Made by a program: the position numbers and the translations under genes. The notes below the pieces were generated by a model that was given only the letters and a program-made list of their open reading frames with translations, was not told the DNA's origin and made no database searches. From assembly GCA_016788425.1 (NCBI GenBank), contig JAEURQ010000001.1:309300-373299 (forward strand): a DNA stretch of 64,000 bases, read 5' to 3'. Origin of the DNA: Chthonomonas sp. Lineage in GTDB: Bacteria; Armatimonadota; Fimbriimonadia; Fimbriimonadales; Fimbriimonadaceae. Positions 34,871 through 42,513 of this stretch are shown in pieces (positions within the stretch are counted from its first letter, which is position 1; each line of letters opens with the position of its first letter).

Positions 34871-35794
34871 TTACGGGATATTCGCCCGGACGTCGGGGTG
34901 GTCGAAGTTAATAATAATGACTGAGTAGTCATTGGGGTTGCCTTTTCGCTTGACTACGGAGAAGCAGCCCCGTTGCTTTAGGCTATTTAGGCACTTCTGA
35001 ATTTCCCAATCTGCAAATTCCGGCATACGCTTTGCCAGCTCTTTCTTGGCCGGAACGAACCAAATCTCTGATCGGTTTGGATAGGCGGCGAGGAGGTTGC
35101 TGAGTATGGCCTCGTCTTCTTCGTCATCAACCATGGTAATACTTTCGAAGTCATAGTAGTCAACGGCCTCCTCAAACTCTTCCTCAGCCGTTAAGGTGAG
35201 AACGGGTAGATCGGGAACCGGGGCCGGGGCTGGCGGGGAGATTGGTTCTTCGGCTCTACGTTCGAAATCCGCACCATCGTCAATATAGTGGAGGTTGCCT
35301 TCCTGGACAATTTCTCTTAGATCACCGCTGGTGTTGCCGCGGAAGCTGATAATGTGGATGCTCTTGCCATATTCTCGTAACTTAACAACCAGGGGAATAT
35401 AATCTCGGTCACCGGCAAGGAGGAAGAAAGTGTTGATCTTTTCATTCCGAAACATAGTTTCCAAAACATCGAGACTAAGGTGCATGTCCGCGGCGTTTTT
35501 ATGCTGATTGCCGAGTGCAAACCTTACGTTGATGCCTAGTAGGGCAATTGACCTGATTACAGAATTCTCTGCCAGTTGGCCATTTTCAAAATCCGCATAG
35601 GCCGCCATGACTATCGGCGGAGATCCCAACTCTGTTCCGATGGCATCTTTGATGATCTTGATTATCTCAATAGATTTATCTGCCGGGCTTATTCCTTGCG
35701 CTGCATTTTTGAGGATGAAGTAATAGAGATTTTCAAAGTCGATAAAGAGGGCCGTTTGGGGTTCGGCGCGACAGGTTTCGGGAAAGAAGGGCAT
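34871..35794 (-). CDS. NYN-domain (LabA/DUF88-like) putative RNase with C-terminal winged-helix-like domain
   Basis: 307 residues. The NYN/PIN-fold nuclease core shows the acidic residues: TALFIDFENLYYF (Asp), NAADMHLSLDVLE (Asp) and FLLAGDRDYIPLV (Asp-Arg-Asp). A Pro-rich linker (~185-205) and an acidic stretch lead to a ~75-residue helix-turn-helix-like end (RMPEFADWEIQKCLNSLKQRG). The family includes RNases for RNA decay and defense. It is more AT-rich than its left neighbours and lies between the core and the tRNA-Arg integration site. GATAAT ends five bases before its ATG. Confidence 0.8.
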   Translation of the reverse strand: MPFFPETCRAEPQTALFIDFENLYYFILKNAAQGISPADKSIEIIKIIKDAIGTELGSPPIVMAAYADFENGQLAENSVIRSIALLGINVRFALGNQHKNAADMHLSLDVLETMFRNEKINTFFLLAGDRDYIPLVVKLREYGKSIHIISFRGNTSGDLREIVQEGNLHYIDDGADFERRAEEPISPPAPAPVPDLPVLTLTAEEEFEEAVDYYDFESITMVDDEEDEAILSNLLAAYPNRSEIWFVPAKKELAKRMPEFADWEIQKCLNSLKQRGCFSVVKRKGNPNDYSVIIINFDHPDVRANIP

Positions 35795-35799
35795 GCGTC

Positions 35800-35805
35800 A
35801 TTATC
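35800..35805 (-). promoter_or_regulatory. GATAAT -10-like box before the NYN gene
   Basis: On the minus strand GATAAT ends five bases before the ATG; no Shine-Dalgarno is visible. Confidence 0.4.
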
Positions 35806-35853
35806 CCTCACATGGTGTGCTCGCTGCGAGGCAGCAGGTACTCTCTCGGCACC

Positions 35854-35929
35854 GGCCCCGTAGCTCAGTGGATAGAGCGCCTCCGTCCTAAGGAGGGCGT
35901 CGGGGGTTCGATTCCCTCCGGGGCCGCCA
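35854..35929 (+). tRNA. tRNA-Arg (anticodon CCT), integration target
   Basis: Complete cloverleaf: acceptor GGCCCCG/CGGGGCC, D arm GCTC-AGTGGATA-GAGC, anticodon stem CCTCC/GGAGG with loop GTCCTAA (anticodon CCT), T arm GGGGG-TTCGATT-CCCTC, discriminator G and encoded CCA. A phage-type integrase gene starts 114 bases downstream and a 45-base partial copy of the 3' half lies at 60826-60870. Confidence 0.97.
35885..35929 (+). repeat. attL: 3' part of tRNA-Arg, left end of the integrated element
   Basis: These 45 bases, from the anticodon loop to CCA, recur at the right end with 40 identities. The outer blocks GTCCTAAGGAG and CTCCGGGGCCGCCA are identical. The intact tRNA being next to the integrase is the usual arrangement after integration. 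Confidence 0.85.
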
Positions 35930-35987
35930 AGATTTTGAACCTAAATTAGACCTTTCAGCCCACTCCAAGGGAAGCTCATAAAGCCCA

Positions 35988-36007
35988 GGTCTCTCCAAGG
36001 TCTCTCC
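35988..36007 (+). repeat. Putative integrase arm-type repeats, left end
   Basis: GGTCTCTCCAAGGTCTCTCC contains two tandem copies of a ten-base unit; nearby variants (ACTCCAAGG at ~35962, ACTCCAAAG at ~36016) give four CTCCAA(A/G)G elements upstream of the integrase. The same 19-base double unit recurs at 60730. Confidence 0.55.
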
Positions 36008-36028
36008 AAAGCACACTCCAAAGCGGTG

Positions 36029-36034
36029 TACACT
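36029..36034 (+). promoter_or_regulatory. TACACT -10-like box before the integrase
   Basis: TACACT ends nine bases before ATG 36044 and directly follows the arm-type repeats, so integrase binding there could repress its own transcription (inference). Confidence 0.35.
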
Positions 36035-36043
36035 CTTGGAACT

Positions 36044-37192
36044 ATGGCTACAAGAAGGGACAGCGGAGAGGGTTCCTGCCGCAAAATCCAGAGCGGAAAG
36101 CTCTCAGGAAAGTGGCGGGTTCAATACCGCCTGAGAAAGCCTGATGGCTCTCAGAAACGAGTCTCTCGGGTCTTCGGAACCCAAAAGGAAGGGCTGGAGT
36201 TTCTGCGCTCCCTTCGCAAAGACGGAAGCCCGGTAGCCCACCAAATCACCCACGACCTGACGTTTGGTGACTGGCTCGACTGGCTCATCAAGAATGATTG
36301 GAGCGAGTCCCTTGACCCTAAGACGGTGCGGGACCGGAAGACTCGGTATGAGAAGTACGCAAAAGCGAGGTGGTCTGATGTTCCACTCACGCGAATTGAT
36401 CCGGTCGAAGTGAAGTCCTTCTACACCCACCTTCGTGAAACCGGAGTTGGACAACACACGATTATTGCCCTTCGAGTGCTTCTGGTTCGCGCATTCAACC
36501 AGGCCATCGCTCCGTATGGTCGCGTCCCACACTTCTGGCGTAATCCCTTTGCCCTTGAACTTAAGACCCCGCCACGGCGTGTGGCGGTCGCGCTCACACC
36601 CAAGGAGGCGAAGAAGGCACTGGCATCCAAAGACCTCGATGACAAGCGTCGGGCCATGCTTGGCGTGTACCTACTTGCTGGACTTCGGCTTGGAGAGCAA
36701 ATGGCGTTGACGGTAGGGCAAATCAACTTCAAGGAGAAAACGATCCTGGTTGACCGGGCGGTGAAGCTCACTGAGAAGAGTGCTCAAACGGTGGGGCTTC
36801 CCAAGGGCGACAAGGTGAGAATCGCGGTCCTGTGCGACACACTTGCGGCAGTCCTGCGACCACTTTGCGAGGGGAAAGGAGAGGAGGAGTATTTATGGAG
36901 CACGGTCGAAGAGAACAAACCCAGAATGAAGGCTCTCACCTATGCCACTTGGCGGAGGATTCGCAAAGAGGCTGGGCTTCCGAATGACATGAGTCCGCAC
37001 GACTGCCGACTCACCCACATCAACTGGATCGAGAAACTTTGTCCAGACGTATCTACTACGACGCTGAAGGAGCACGTGGGCCACGCCGGGGTTGGTGTAA
37101 CCGAAGTCAACTACACCAGACCCCTAGCGATGTCACAGAGCATCTTACGCACTGCGCTCGATGCTCTGTTTGCGGCTGAACAGAAGTCGTAG
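36044..37192 (+). CDS. int: Tyrosine recombinase (phage-type integrase)
   Basis: 382 residues. N-terminal arm-binding region, SAM-like core-binding domain (~60-160) and the catalytic domain with Arg in LLAGLRLGEQMAL (~215), the His-x-x-Arg box HDCRLTH (~320), His in LKEHVGHAGVG and nucleophile Tyr in VNYTRPL (~360). It should integrate and excise the element at tRNA-Arg. The ATG at 36044 is used rather than the GTG at 36026 because of the -10-like box between them. It converges with the excisionase gene, one base apart. Confidence 0.93.
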   Translation: MATRRDSGEGSCRKIQSGKLSGKWRVQYRLRKPDGSQKRVSRVFGTQKEGLEFLRSLRKDGSPVAHQITHDLTFGDWLDWLIKNDWSESLDPKTVRDRKTRYEKYAKARWSDVPLTRIDPVEVKSFYTHLRETGVGQHTIIALRVLLVRAFNQAIAPYGRVPHFWRNPFALELKTPPRRVAVALTPKEAKKALASKDLDDKRRAMLGVYLLAGLRLGEQMALTVGQINFKEKTILVDRAVKLTEKSAQTVGLPKGDKVRIAVLCDTLAAVLRPLCEGKGEEEYLWSTVEENKPRMKALTYATWRRIRKEAGLPNDMSPHDCRLTHINWIEKLCPDVSTTTLKEHVGHAGVGVTEVNYTRPLAMSQSILRTALDALFAAEQKS

Positions 37193-37193
37193 G

Positions 37194-37382
37194 TCACGAA
37201 CTTCGTTCCTGTTTCTCAAGGTAGTCCTGGAGTTGCCGGGCGGAAATCCGCCTGGCTCCTCCGACTTTGAACGACTGGAGCTTTCCTGCCTGAATTGCTT
37301 CATACAGGAAGCTCCGCGACAGTGACATGAGCTTCGCCGCTTCTGCCACTGTGTATGCGAGTTTTTGGGGTTGCTGGTTCAT
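37194..37382 (-). CDS. xis: Excisionase-type helix-turn-helix protein
   Basis: 62 residues: KLAYTVAEAAKLMSLSRSFLYEAIQAGKLQSFKVGGARRIS, a MerR-like winged helix of the 'excisionase family DNA-binding' type. It likely bends DNA at the att sites to favour excision. It is the last gene of a minus-strand run that begins with the VirD4-like ATPase, so excision and mobilization functions may be expressed together. Confidence 0.85.
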   Translation of the reverse strand: MNQQPQKLAYTVAEAAKLMSLSRSFLYEAIQAGKLQSFKVGGARRISARQLQDYLEKQERSS

Positions 37383-37398
37383 AGGAAGTCACCGGGGA

Positions 37399-37758
37399 TC
37401 AATAGAAGCCCATGCGTTTGCGATTGGAACGCCGGTTCACAACGCGAGTCACGTCAGCCGCGTACTTCACGCCGAACAGCTCTTTCCACTGATAGGTGAT
37501 TTGCTCATCCTCGAACATCTCTTCAAGCTCAATGCCCTGGTGTCCAAGATGCGCTCCGATGAGCGCCAAGGCTCCCATCGGGTCATGAGGGGCAAGACAC
37601 TTCACCGCCTCAACGATGAGTGCCATCGAGTACTGAGCCTCGTTTCTGGCGGTGTACCCGTCGCCGTAGGCGAGGGCCTGATCGGAGCGAGCGATGGCGT
37701 TTCGGGCTCCATCAAGAAGCTGCGTAACGCTTGCGGGGAGTGATTGTAGTTCTGCCAT
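37399..37758 (-). CDS. Hypothetical protein of the element
   Basis: 119 residues, mostly alpha-helical (SVTQLLDGARNAIARSDQAL; NEAQYSMALIVEAVKCLAP), with a basic end (NRRSNRKRMGFY). I do not recognise the family. AAGGAAAATTCT before the ATG at 37758 supports this start over the longer frame, which runs into the upstream gene. It lies between the replication-relaxation gene (10 bases) and xis (16 bases) on the same strand. Confidence 0.6.
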   Translation of the reverse strand: MAELQSLPASVTQLLDGARNAIARSDQALAYGDGYTARNEAQYSMALIVEAVKCLAPHDPMGALALIGAHLGHQGIELEEMFEDEQITYQWKELFGVKYAADVTRVVNRRSNRKRMGFY

Positions 37759-37768
37759 AGAATTTTCC

Positions 37769-38452
37769 TTAACTCCAACCTCCCACCATCGAAACTCCAA
37801 GGTCTTCGAACGTCTGCACGAGGAATCCATAGGAGCAGTTCGACGGAGCCAGCTCCCGCAGCCTATCGGCTCTGAGCTTTCCGGTCGTGACGGTGATGAG
37901 GTTGAAATCGTTGATGCCCCAGAGACGCTTCGCTTGACCACTTTTCAGGAACTCGTGGTAAACGGCGAGCTTGGCGGCGAACTTTTGGGGTGAAACGTGC
38001 CCCAGGTCACACTCAATGAGGAGCGCACCTTTGGCGGTGATCGCCATGCCATCTGGCCGGACTTCGAGGGTCTTGCCGGCGGATTCAAAGGTGCGCCAGA
38101 GCATCGGCTCAAATCGCCATTCAGTTGCTCCTTTGTTCATCAGGGCAAGGCGGATGTTCGTGACAGACAGTGCGTGGCGCAGGAATCGAGGCGAAGGTTG
38201 GCGATTCGTGATCAGCCGGGCTACCCTCCCACTCAAGACCTCAGGGGCATTGCACCCGGGGACGTACAGGCTTCCCGAAAAATATGGCGTCTCCAGAAGC
38301 CGCACTAACCCGAGTTCGCGAAGCACCCTTAGCCGAGTATTGACTCTGGTAATGGAGCCAAACATGCCTAGAGCAAGTATCTGGTCGCGACTCAACACAT
38401 GGCTCATCGCAATCTCGTACACGAGCTTTCGGTCTCTTTCGGTGAGGATCAT
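37769..38452 (-). CDS. Replication-relaxation (Replic_Relax, PF13814-like) protein
   Basis: 227 residues. N-terminal winged helix (ERDRKLVYEIAMSHVLSRDQIL, RVNTRLRVLRELGLVRLL), then LRHALSVTNIRLALM and the nuclease-like PDGMAITAKGALLIECDLGHVSPQKFAAKLAVY with Asp, Glu and Lys. This is the pattern of replication-relaxation proteins found on mobilizable plasmids and integrative elements beside TraG/HerA-like ATPases. The ATG at 38452 overlaps the ATPase stop (TGATG) and GGAGGA is ten bases upstream; an earlier TTG is less likely. Confidence 0.75.
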   Translation of the reverse strand: MILTERDRKLVYEIAMSHVLSRDQILALGMFGSITRVNTRLRVLRELGLVRLLETPYFSGSLYVPGCNAPEVLSGRVARLITNRQPSPRFLRHALSVTNIRLALMNKGATEWRFEPMLWRTFESAGKTLEVRPDGMAITAKGALLIECDLGHVSPQKFAAKLAVYHEFLKSGQAKRLWGINDFNLITVTTGKLRADRLRELAPSNCSYGFLVQTFEDLGVSMVGGWS

Positions 38453-39825
38453 CAGAACCAATCCTCCAGGGAAGTTTCCGGTCGTGAGACGTTGGGTCGC
38501 TCAGATGCTTTTGTTCGCGGTTCCTGTTTCTCAGTGGGTTGCACAGGCTGGAACTCAGGAGCCTGATAGGGCTTGTTCGGATGGGCTTCGTGAACCTGCG
38601 CCAAGAATCTCCGGCCATCCGCCTCAAGCACCCCTCCGTTTCCTAGAGGCGTGTTGATCTCAACGCCGACAAGTTCCTTGTTCCCGCGCTTCATAATGCA
38701 TGAACCAACCGGGAGTTTGGTGAAGTCGATAGCCTTCCGGTCACCTGTCAGATCAGCCGATAGCATTTGAGCGTCGTCCCTACCAAGTCCGAAAATGAGT
38801 TTTTGCCCGACGTTGCCGAGTGCCAAAGACTTGAGCTTTGGTGAGAGTTGGCAAAGGGATTGGTGAGCGAGGATCGCGTGACACCCAAATTTGCGACCTT
38901 CAATCAGAACCGAATCAATGTCCTCGGTTGCGAAGTGCGAGAACTCATCGAGCACCAAGAGAACTGGGTTTCGCTGAAGTTCTGGGATAACGATACGTGA
39001 GTACATCGCTTGGATGAGGGAGCCAAAGATCATGCTTCCCATCGCTCTTCCAGCAAGCGAAGTTTCATCTATTGCAAGCGACACCAAGAGAATGCTGCCG
39101 TCTTGATTAAGGTGGCTATACAGGTCAATTGGATTTCGGTCACTCAGGATCGCTCGCAGCTTTCTCGTGGCAAAGAGCCCTGAGAATTTGTTCATCACGG
39201 GGCTTGCGAGAGTTGCTTTGCGGTCGTCTCGCATCTCGTGATACCGAGCGATGAAGTTACGGGTGTTGTCAGTCTCAATCTTTGTGAGAAGCCAGGTACG
39301 GTACCGGTCATCGAAAAAGGCGGGTTCCAGTTGGGTGAGGGGTTCGCCAGCTTCGGTGAGAGCCTCAAGGAAGTGGCGGGCCGTTTCCTCAAGCTGGACG
39401 CCAAAAGAATCCGCGTTTGCTTTGACCGTACTCAGGACATTGAGGGATCGCTGGTGCGGCAGCCCAGAACCACTGAGCGGATCAAAACCCGTCAGGGGCG
39501 ACGAATCCCGCAAATTGATTACCTTGACGAGGCTCGGATCAACTCTTCCCGCGAGCAAGGTCAGAACGTCATTTACTTGATCGCCCCTTGGGTCGATAAC
39601 GACGAACGAGTCGCCTCGAAGGATTGCGCCGGAGATCAGGTGTGTGAGTGCCACCGTCTTTCCTGACCCCGTACGCCCCAAAATCAAGTTGTGATGCCCC
39701 AAATCCCGGCGAGAAATCGAGACCAGCCGGTTTGCCGGATGGTCGTCGTGAGACTGGTAGTCGGCTTCAATGCCGATCCAGTGCTCTGGCCGATTGTTCT
39801 CGCTCAGGTGGTTTCGTTCTTGCAC
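38452..39825 (-). CDS. VirD4/TraG-HerA-like DNA-transfer ATPase, soluble type
   Basis: 457 residues. Walker A ILGRTGSGKTVALTHLI (~50), Walker B VLLVLDEFSHFATEDID (~290), then the TraG/VirD4 C-terminal FGCHAILAHQSLCQLSPKL and FGLGRDDAQMLS. There is no N-terminal membrane anchor, so it resembles cytosolic coupling proteins of mobilizable elements. It would recruit or pump the element's DNA through a helper conjugation machine. The GTG start is preceded by AGGA in a palindromic 31-base region shared with the divergent regulator. Confidence 0.78.
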   Translation of the reverse strand: MQERNHLSENNRPEHWIGIEADYQSHDDHPANRLVSISRRDLGHHNLILGRTGSGKTVALTHLISGAILRGDSFVVIDPRGDQVNDVLTLLAGRVDPSLVKVINLRDSSPLTGFDPLSGSGLPHQRSLNVLSTVKANADSFGVQLEETARHFLEALTEAGEPLTQLEPAFFDDRYRTWLLTKIETDNTRNFIARYHEMRDDRKATLASPVMNKFSGLFATRKLRAILSDRNPIDLYSHLNQDGSILLVSLAIDETSLAGRAMGSMIFGSLIQAMYSRIVIPELQRNPVLLVLDEFSHFATEDIDSVLIEGRKFGCHAILAHQSLCQLSPKLKSLALGNVGQKLIFGLGRDDAQMLSADLTGDRKAIDFTKLPVGSCIMKRGNKELVGVEINTPLGNGGVLEADGRRFLAQVHEAHPNKPYQAPEFQPVQPTEKQEPRTKASERPNVSRPETSLEDWF

Positions 39826-39831
39826 TCGTCT

Positions 39832-39850
39832 ATCCTCTTGAGTAGAGGAT
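39832..39850 (+). promoter_or_regulatory. Inverted repeat between divergent genes
   Basis: ATCCTCT-TGAGT-AGAGGAT is a perfect seven-base inverted repeat centred in the 31-base gap between two divergent GTG starts. It supplies an AGAGGA Shine-Dalgarno to both genes and could also be an operator. Confidence 0.5.
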
Positions 39851-39856
39851 GCAGAA

Positions 39857-40996
39857 GTGAAGAATCACCTTTCAGAGGAAAGCCGGGAAAGTTTAGCCCT
39901 AACGCAACTGCCCCATGATCCACGATCATTCGCGAGCGTCGTTTCTGAGGTCTACCTGTTGGAATACGGGGCAAAGACCCAGTTGGAAATCGCCGAGGTC
40001 ATTGGCAAGAACAAAAGCCGTGTGACCCAAGTGTATGGCGATCCCACTAAGCTCAAAGCGGACACTATCAAGATGCTCCTGGAGCCTCTTGAGTTCAAGG
40101 CCAACAAGAAGCGGATCGTTGATGCTTGGGTGCGGGAGGTCTTTGGCGACGACATCAAAACGAGTCGGTACGCCAAGCGCATCAGAGGCACGGCGACTCC
40201 AAAAACCCTTCGAAGGGTTGACCGCATGATTCGAGAGTGGCGAACCAGGGACAGTGCGGTCTTGGCATTTGAAGGCTTCACCAAGGCCGAAGACTACATC
40301 TTGCAAGAGCAGCTCCTTGACCGGCTGTATTATTCGCGGTTTCTCCTTGGCGAGATCGGGTACTGCGTGAGTGTGTGCCGAGTGATTGCGGAGCGAGCGC
40401 GGCAACGTGGCGACGAGCTTCGGGAAGCTTCGGCGTACCTGCGCCAAGCCAGACTCGTTGCTCTTCTTCCCGAAACCCGTCCAGAAGACCTTGAGAGCCT
40501 GTTTGAGCGCGTCGAGGCGATCCTTGCGAGGAATGAACCATCAAGCAAACCAGAGTTCCTTGTGGCGACGCCAGAGCTTCTCTACCAAACCCGGCTTGGG
40601 ACAATCTGCGCGTTCGTGGAGAGGAAACATCTGACCGCCGAAGACGCGAAGCTCGCTGAGCATGTGCAGGTGCTTCAAGCCTGGCTCAAGAAAAAGCTCA
40701 GCCTTCACAACCGCTACTGGGCGCACCTCATGCTCGGACGTATTCACCTGATTCTCGGACAGCTATTCCAAGCACAGGAACACCTTGAGCAAGCCCGCGA
40801 ACTTGCTGGAGACAAACTGCCTCATGCCAGAGAGGAGGTTGGGGTTCTGTATGGCAGGCTATTGGCTGCACGAGGCGAGTACCAAGAGGCACTCTCGTTT
40901 CTGCGAGCGCAGAGCCTGCTCTGCTATCGGAGGGGAGATCGGTTCTACCAGGCGATGACCGAGCTGGAGCTTGCCCGAACTAAACTAAGACACTAG
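39857..40996 (+). CDS. HTH-TPR regulator
   Basis: 379 residues. Residues ~35-75 (LLEYGAKTQLEIAEVIGKNKSRVTQVY) form a helix-turn-helix; residues ~140-375 are all-helical with TPR-like pairs (SAYLRQARLVALLPE, AHLMLGRIHLILGQLFQAQEHLEQA, VLYGRLLAARGEYQEALSFLR). The layout recalls XRE-TPR regulators that control mobile elements after binding a peptide or protein. It starts at a GTG with AGAGGA and diverges from the transfer operon, which it probably controls. The AT-rich kinase-GT2-rSAM operon follows 145 bases later. Confidence 0.7.
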   Translation: MKNHLSEESRESLALTQLPHDPRSFASVVSEVYLLEYGAKTQLEIAEVIGKNKSRVTQVYGDPTKLKADTIKMLLEPLEFKANKKRIVDAWVREVFGDDIKTSRYAKRIRGTATPKTLRRVDRMIREWRTRDSAVLAFEGFTKAEDYILQEQLLDRLYYSRFLLGEIGYCVSVCRVIAERARQRGDELREASAYLRQARLVALLPETRPEDLESLFERVEAILARNEPSSKPEFLVATPELLYQTRLGTICAFVERKHLTAEDAKLAEHVQVLQAWLKKKLSLHNRYWAHLMLGRIHLILGQLFQAQEHLEQARELAGDKLPHAREEVGVLYGRLLAARGEYQEALSFLRAQSLLCYRRGDRFYQAMTELELARTKLRH

Positions 40997-41141
40997 TGGT
41001 GCGTGTTCGTGCATGCGCTCAGCGGCTAACTCACGGCTCCTGATTTTTTGCAACCCGTCATGCTGCCTTTCACACGAACTCCGAGATTGACTGGGTCTGA
41101 CCTTGAAACGGATATACTGAAGATTGACAAGGCAGGTTCCT

Positions 41142-41747
41142 ATGATTATTGCGCTTGAAGGTCTACCCGGTTGGGGTAAGACCACATTATCTAAGTCACT
41201 GGCTTCCGAAATGACTGCAATTTCTGTGCCAGAATTCGTTCCAGAGTCTTGGCCCAATGTAAGGGAAACCGCGGGCGGGACTTATGAAGACGAAACCATT
41301 TATCTCCTCAATTGTGAGATAAAATCAACTGTAGAAGGACATTTTCCTGACTCGATTGTTGTGCTGGACAGATACTATTTAACTCCGTTGGCTATTAACT
41401 TTACTCAATTTCGATCAGGCCTCAGCAATAATTGGGAAATGGTTTCGGCGTGGTATGAATCCTCAGTAGGTACCACGGTAATCAGGCCATCTCTGTACAT
41501 CACCTGTGATATCCCGATAGAAGAGTGTAACGAACGAAAGGGCCGTTCAGAATGTGACTTGCTAACCTGGGGTGTAATTGATCGCCTAGCCATCGCAGCA
41601 GACTTTTACACCAACTTTTTTAACTCTTGGGAACCGGACATTCCCTGCCTTAGACTCGATTTTCATTTAACCAGACACGAAATGGCCTCGGTGGCTAAAT
41701 ACACAATCGAACTTCTTCGCGAGGGAATGCATGAACATCGACGTTGA
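41142..41747 (+). CDS. P-loop nucleotide kinase, thymidylate-kinase-like
   Basis: 201 residues. MIIALEGLPGWGKTTLSKSLA carries Walker A (GLPGWGKTT); VVLDRYYLTPLAIN supplies the DRY/DRYYxS-like motif of thymidylate kinases; PSLYITCDIPIEECNERKGRS resembles the lid region. Nucleoside-monophosphate or small-molecule phosphorylation is predicted; substrate unknown. An in-frame TTG at 41124 follows TATACT closely, but ATG 41142 with AAGGCAGG is preferred. First gene of a four-gene operon, overlapping the next by 17 bases. The DNA is clearly more AT-rich than the chromosome. Confidence 0.72.
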   Translation: MIIALEGLPGWGKTTLSKSLASEMTAISVPEFVPESWPNVRETAGGTYEDETIYLLNCEIKSTVEGHFPDSIVVLDRYYLTPLAINFTQFRSGLSNNWEMVSAWYESSVGTTVIRPSLYITCDIPIEECNERKGRSECDLLTWGVIDRLAIAADFYTNFFNSWEPDIPCLRLDFHLTRHEMASVAKYTIELLREGMHEHRR

Positions 41748-42510
41748 TTGCGGAATCGTATCTAATGATATGGATCATCTTCCGGTAGCTCTAGCATCTT
41801 TGTCGCTTCAAAGTGTTCTACCATCTCGGTTGCACGTACTTATAGACGCCTCCGAAAAAGAACAAGAAACAACTCCAATTCTAGAAAAACTGCTCTTTCG
41901 TCTCGGAAACTGCGGCGTGACATGCAATATATGCATCGAGAGGGATTTACATGGAATTCCTGCATTACGAGGACGAGTTGAAACTGCTTGCCGCGGTCCT
42001 TATATTTGGTGGATTGATGATGATGTAGTCGTTGAGCCCGACTGTCTCGCAAAACTAAATCTCAGCGCAGAGTTAAACCCCGAAGCTAGCTTTATACAGG
42101 GATCCAAGCTGTCTATTGATGCGACAGAGGGCTATAACATGCTGCGGCATAATTCTGTGGATGATGTGCGGGGGACACCTTTTGTCACATACCCAACTGG
42201 AGACGATGTGCCGATTTACATCGCCGACACAGCCAATGTTCTATTCTCAACTGAGATTCTTAGCCGCACAGGTGGATTTAGTCGCCTTGCAGACGCCGGT
42301 TACCGCGAGCGTGGCTCTGACTGGGTAGTAGGTGCTCTATGCGCAAATGTCTGCCAAGCATTTCTCAACCCCGCGGCCCGTGTACATCATTTAGGAAAAG
42401 TGAATTCTGCCGGAAAACGTTTTGAATCGACCAGATACTCCGTGTTGAGTTATCTTGACGGCTCAGTATCGCCTGAGGTGTTGGAGCATGTGCGTCTGAC
42501 AAGGTATTAG
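41731..42510 (+). CDS. Glycosyltransferase family 2-like protein
   Basis: 259 residues with the GT-A fold plan: an N-terminal strand (DCGIVSNDMDHLPVALASLSLQS), RGRVETACRGPYIWWIDDDVVVEPD with the metal-binding Asp-Asp-Asp (~95), and the later GSDWVVGALCANV region. It should use a nucleotide-sugar donor; acceptor unknown. No membrane segment is present, so it acts in the cytoplasm, not on export. Overlaps the kinase gene and sits three bases before the radical SAM gene. Confidence 0.75.
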   Translation: MNIDVDCGIVSNDMDHLPVALASLSLQSVLPSRLHVLIDASEKEQETTPILEKLLFRLGNCGVTCNICIERDLHGIPALRGRVETACRGPYIWWIDDDVVVEPDCLAKLNLSAELNPEASFIQGSKLSIDATEGYNMLRHNSVDDVRGTPFVTYPTGDDVPIYIADTANVLFSTEILSRTGGFSRLADAGYRERGSDWVVGALCANVCQAFLNPAARVHHLGKVNSAGKRFESTRYSVLSYLDGSVSPEVLEHVRLTRY

Positions 42511-42513
42511 CAA

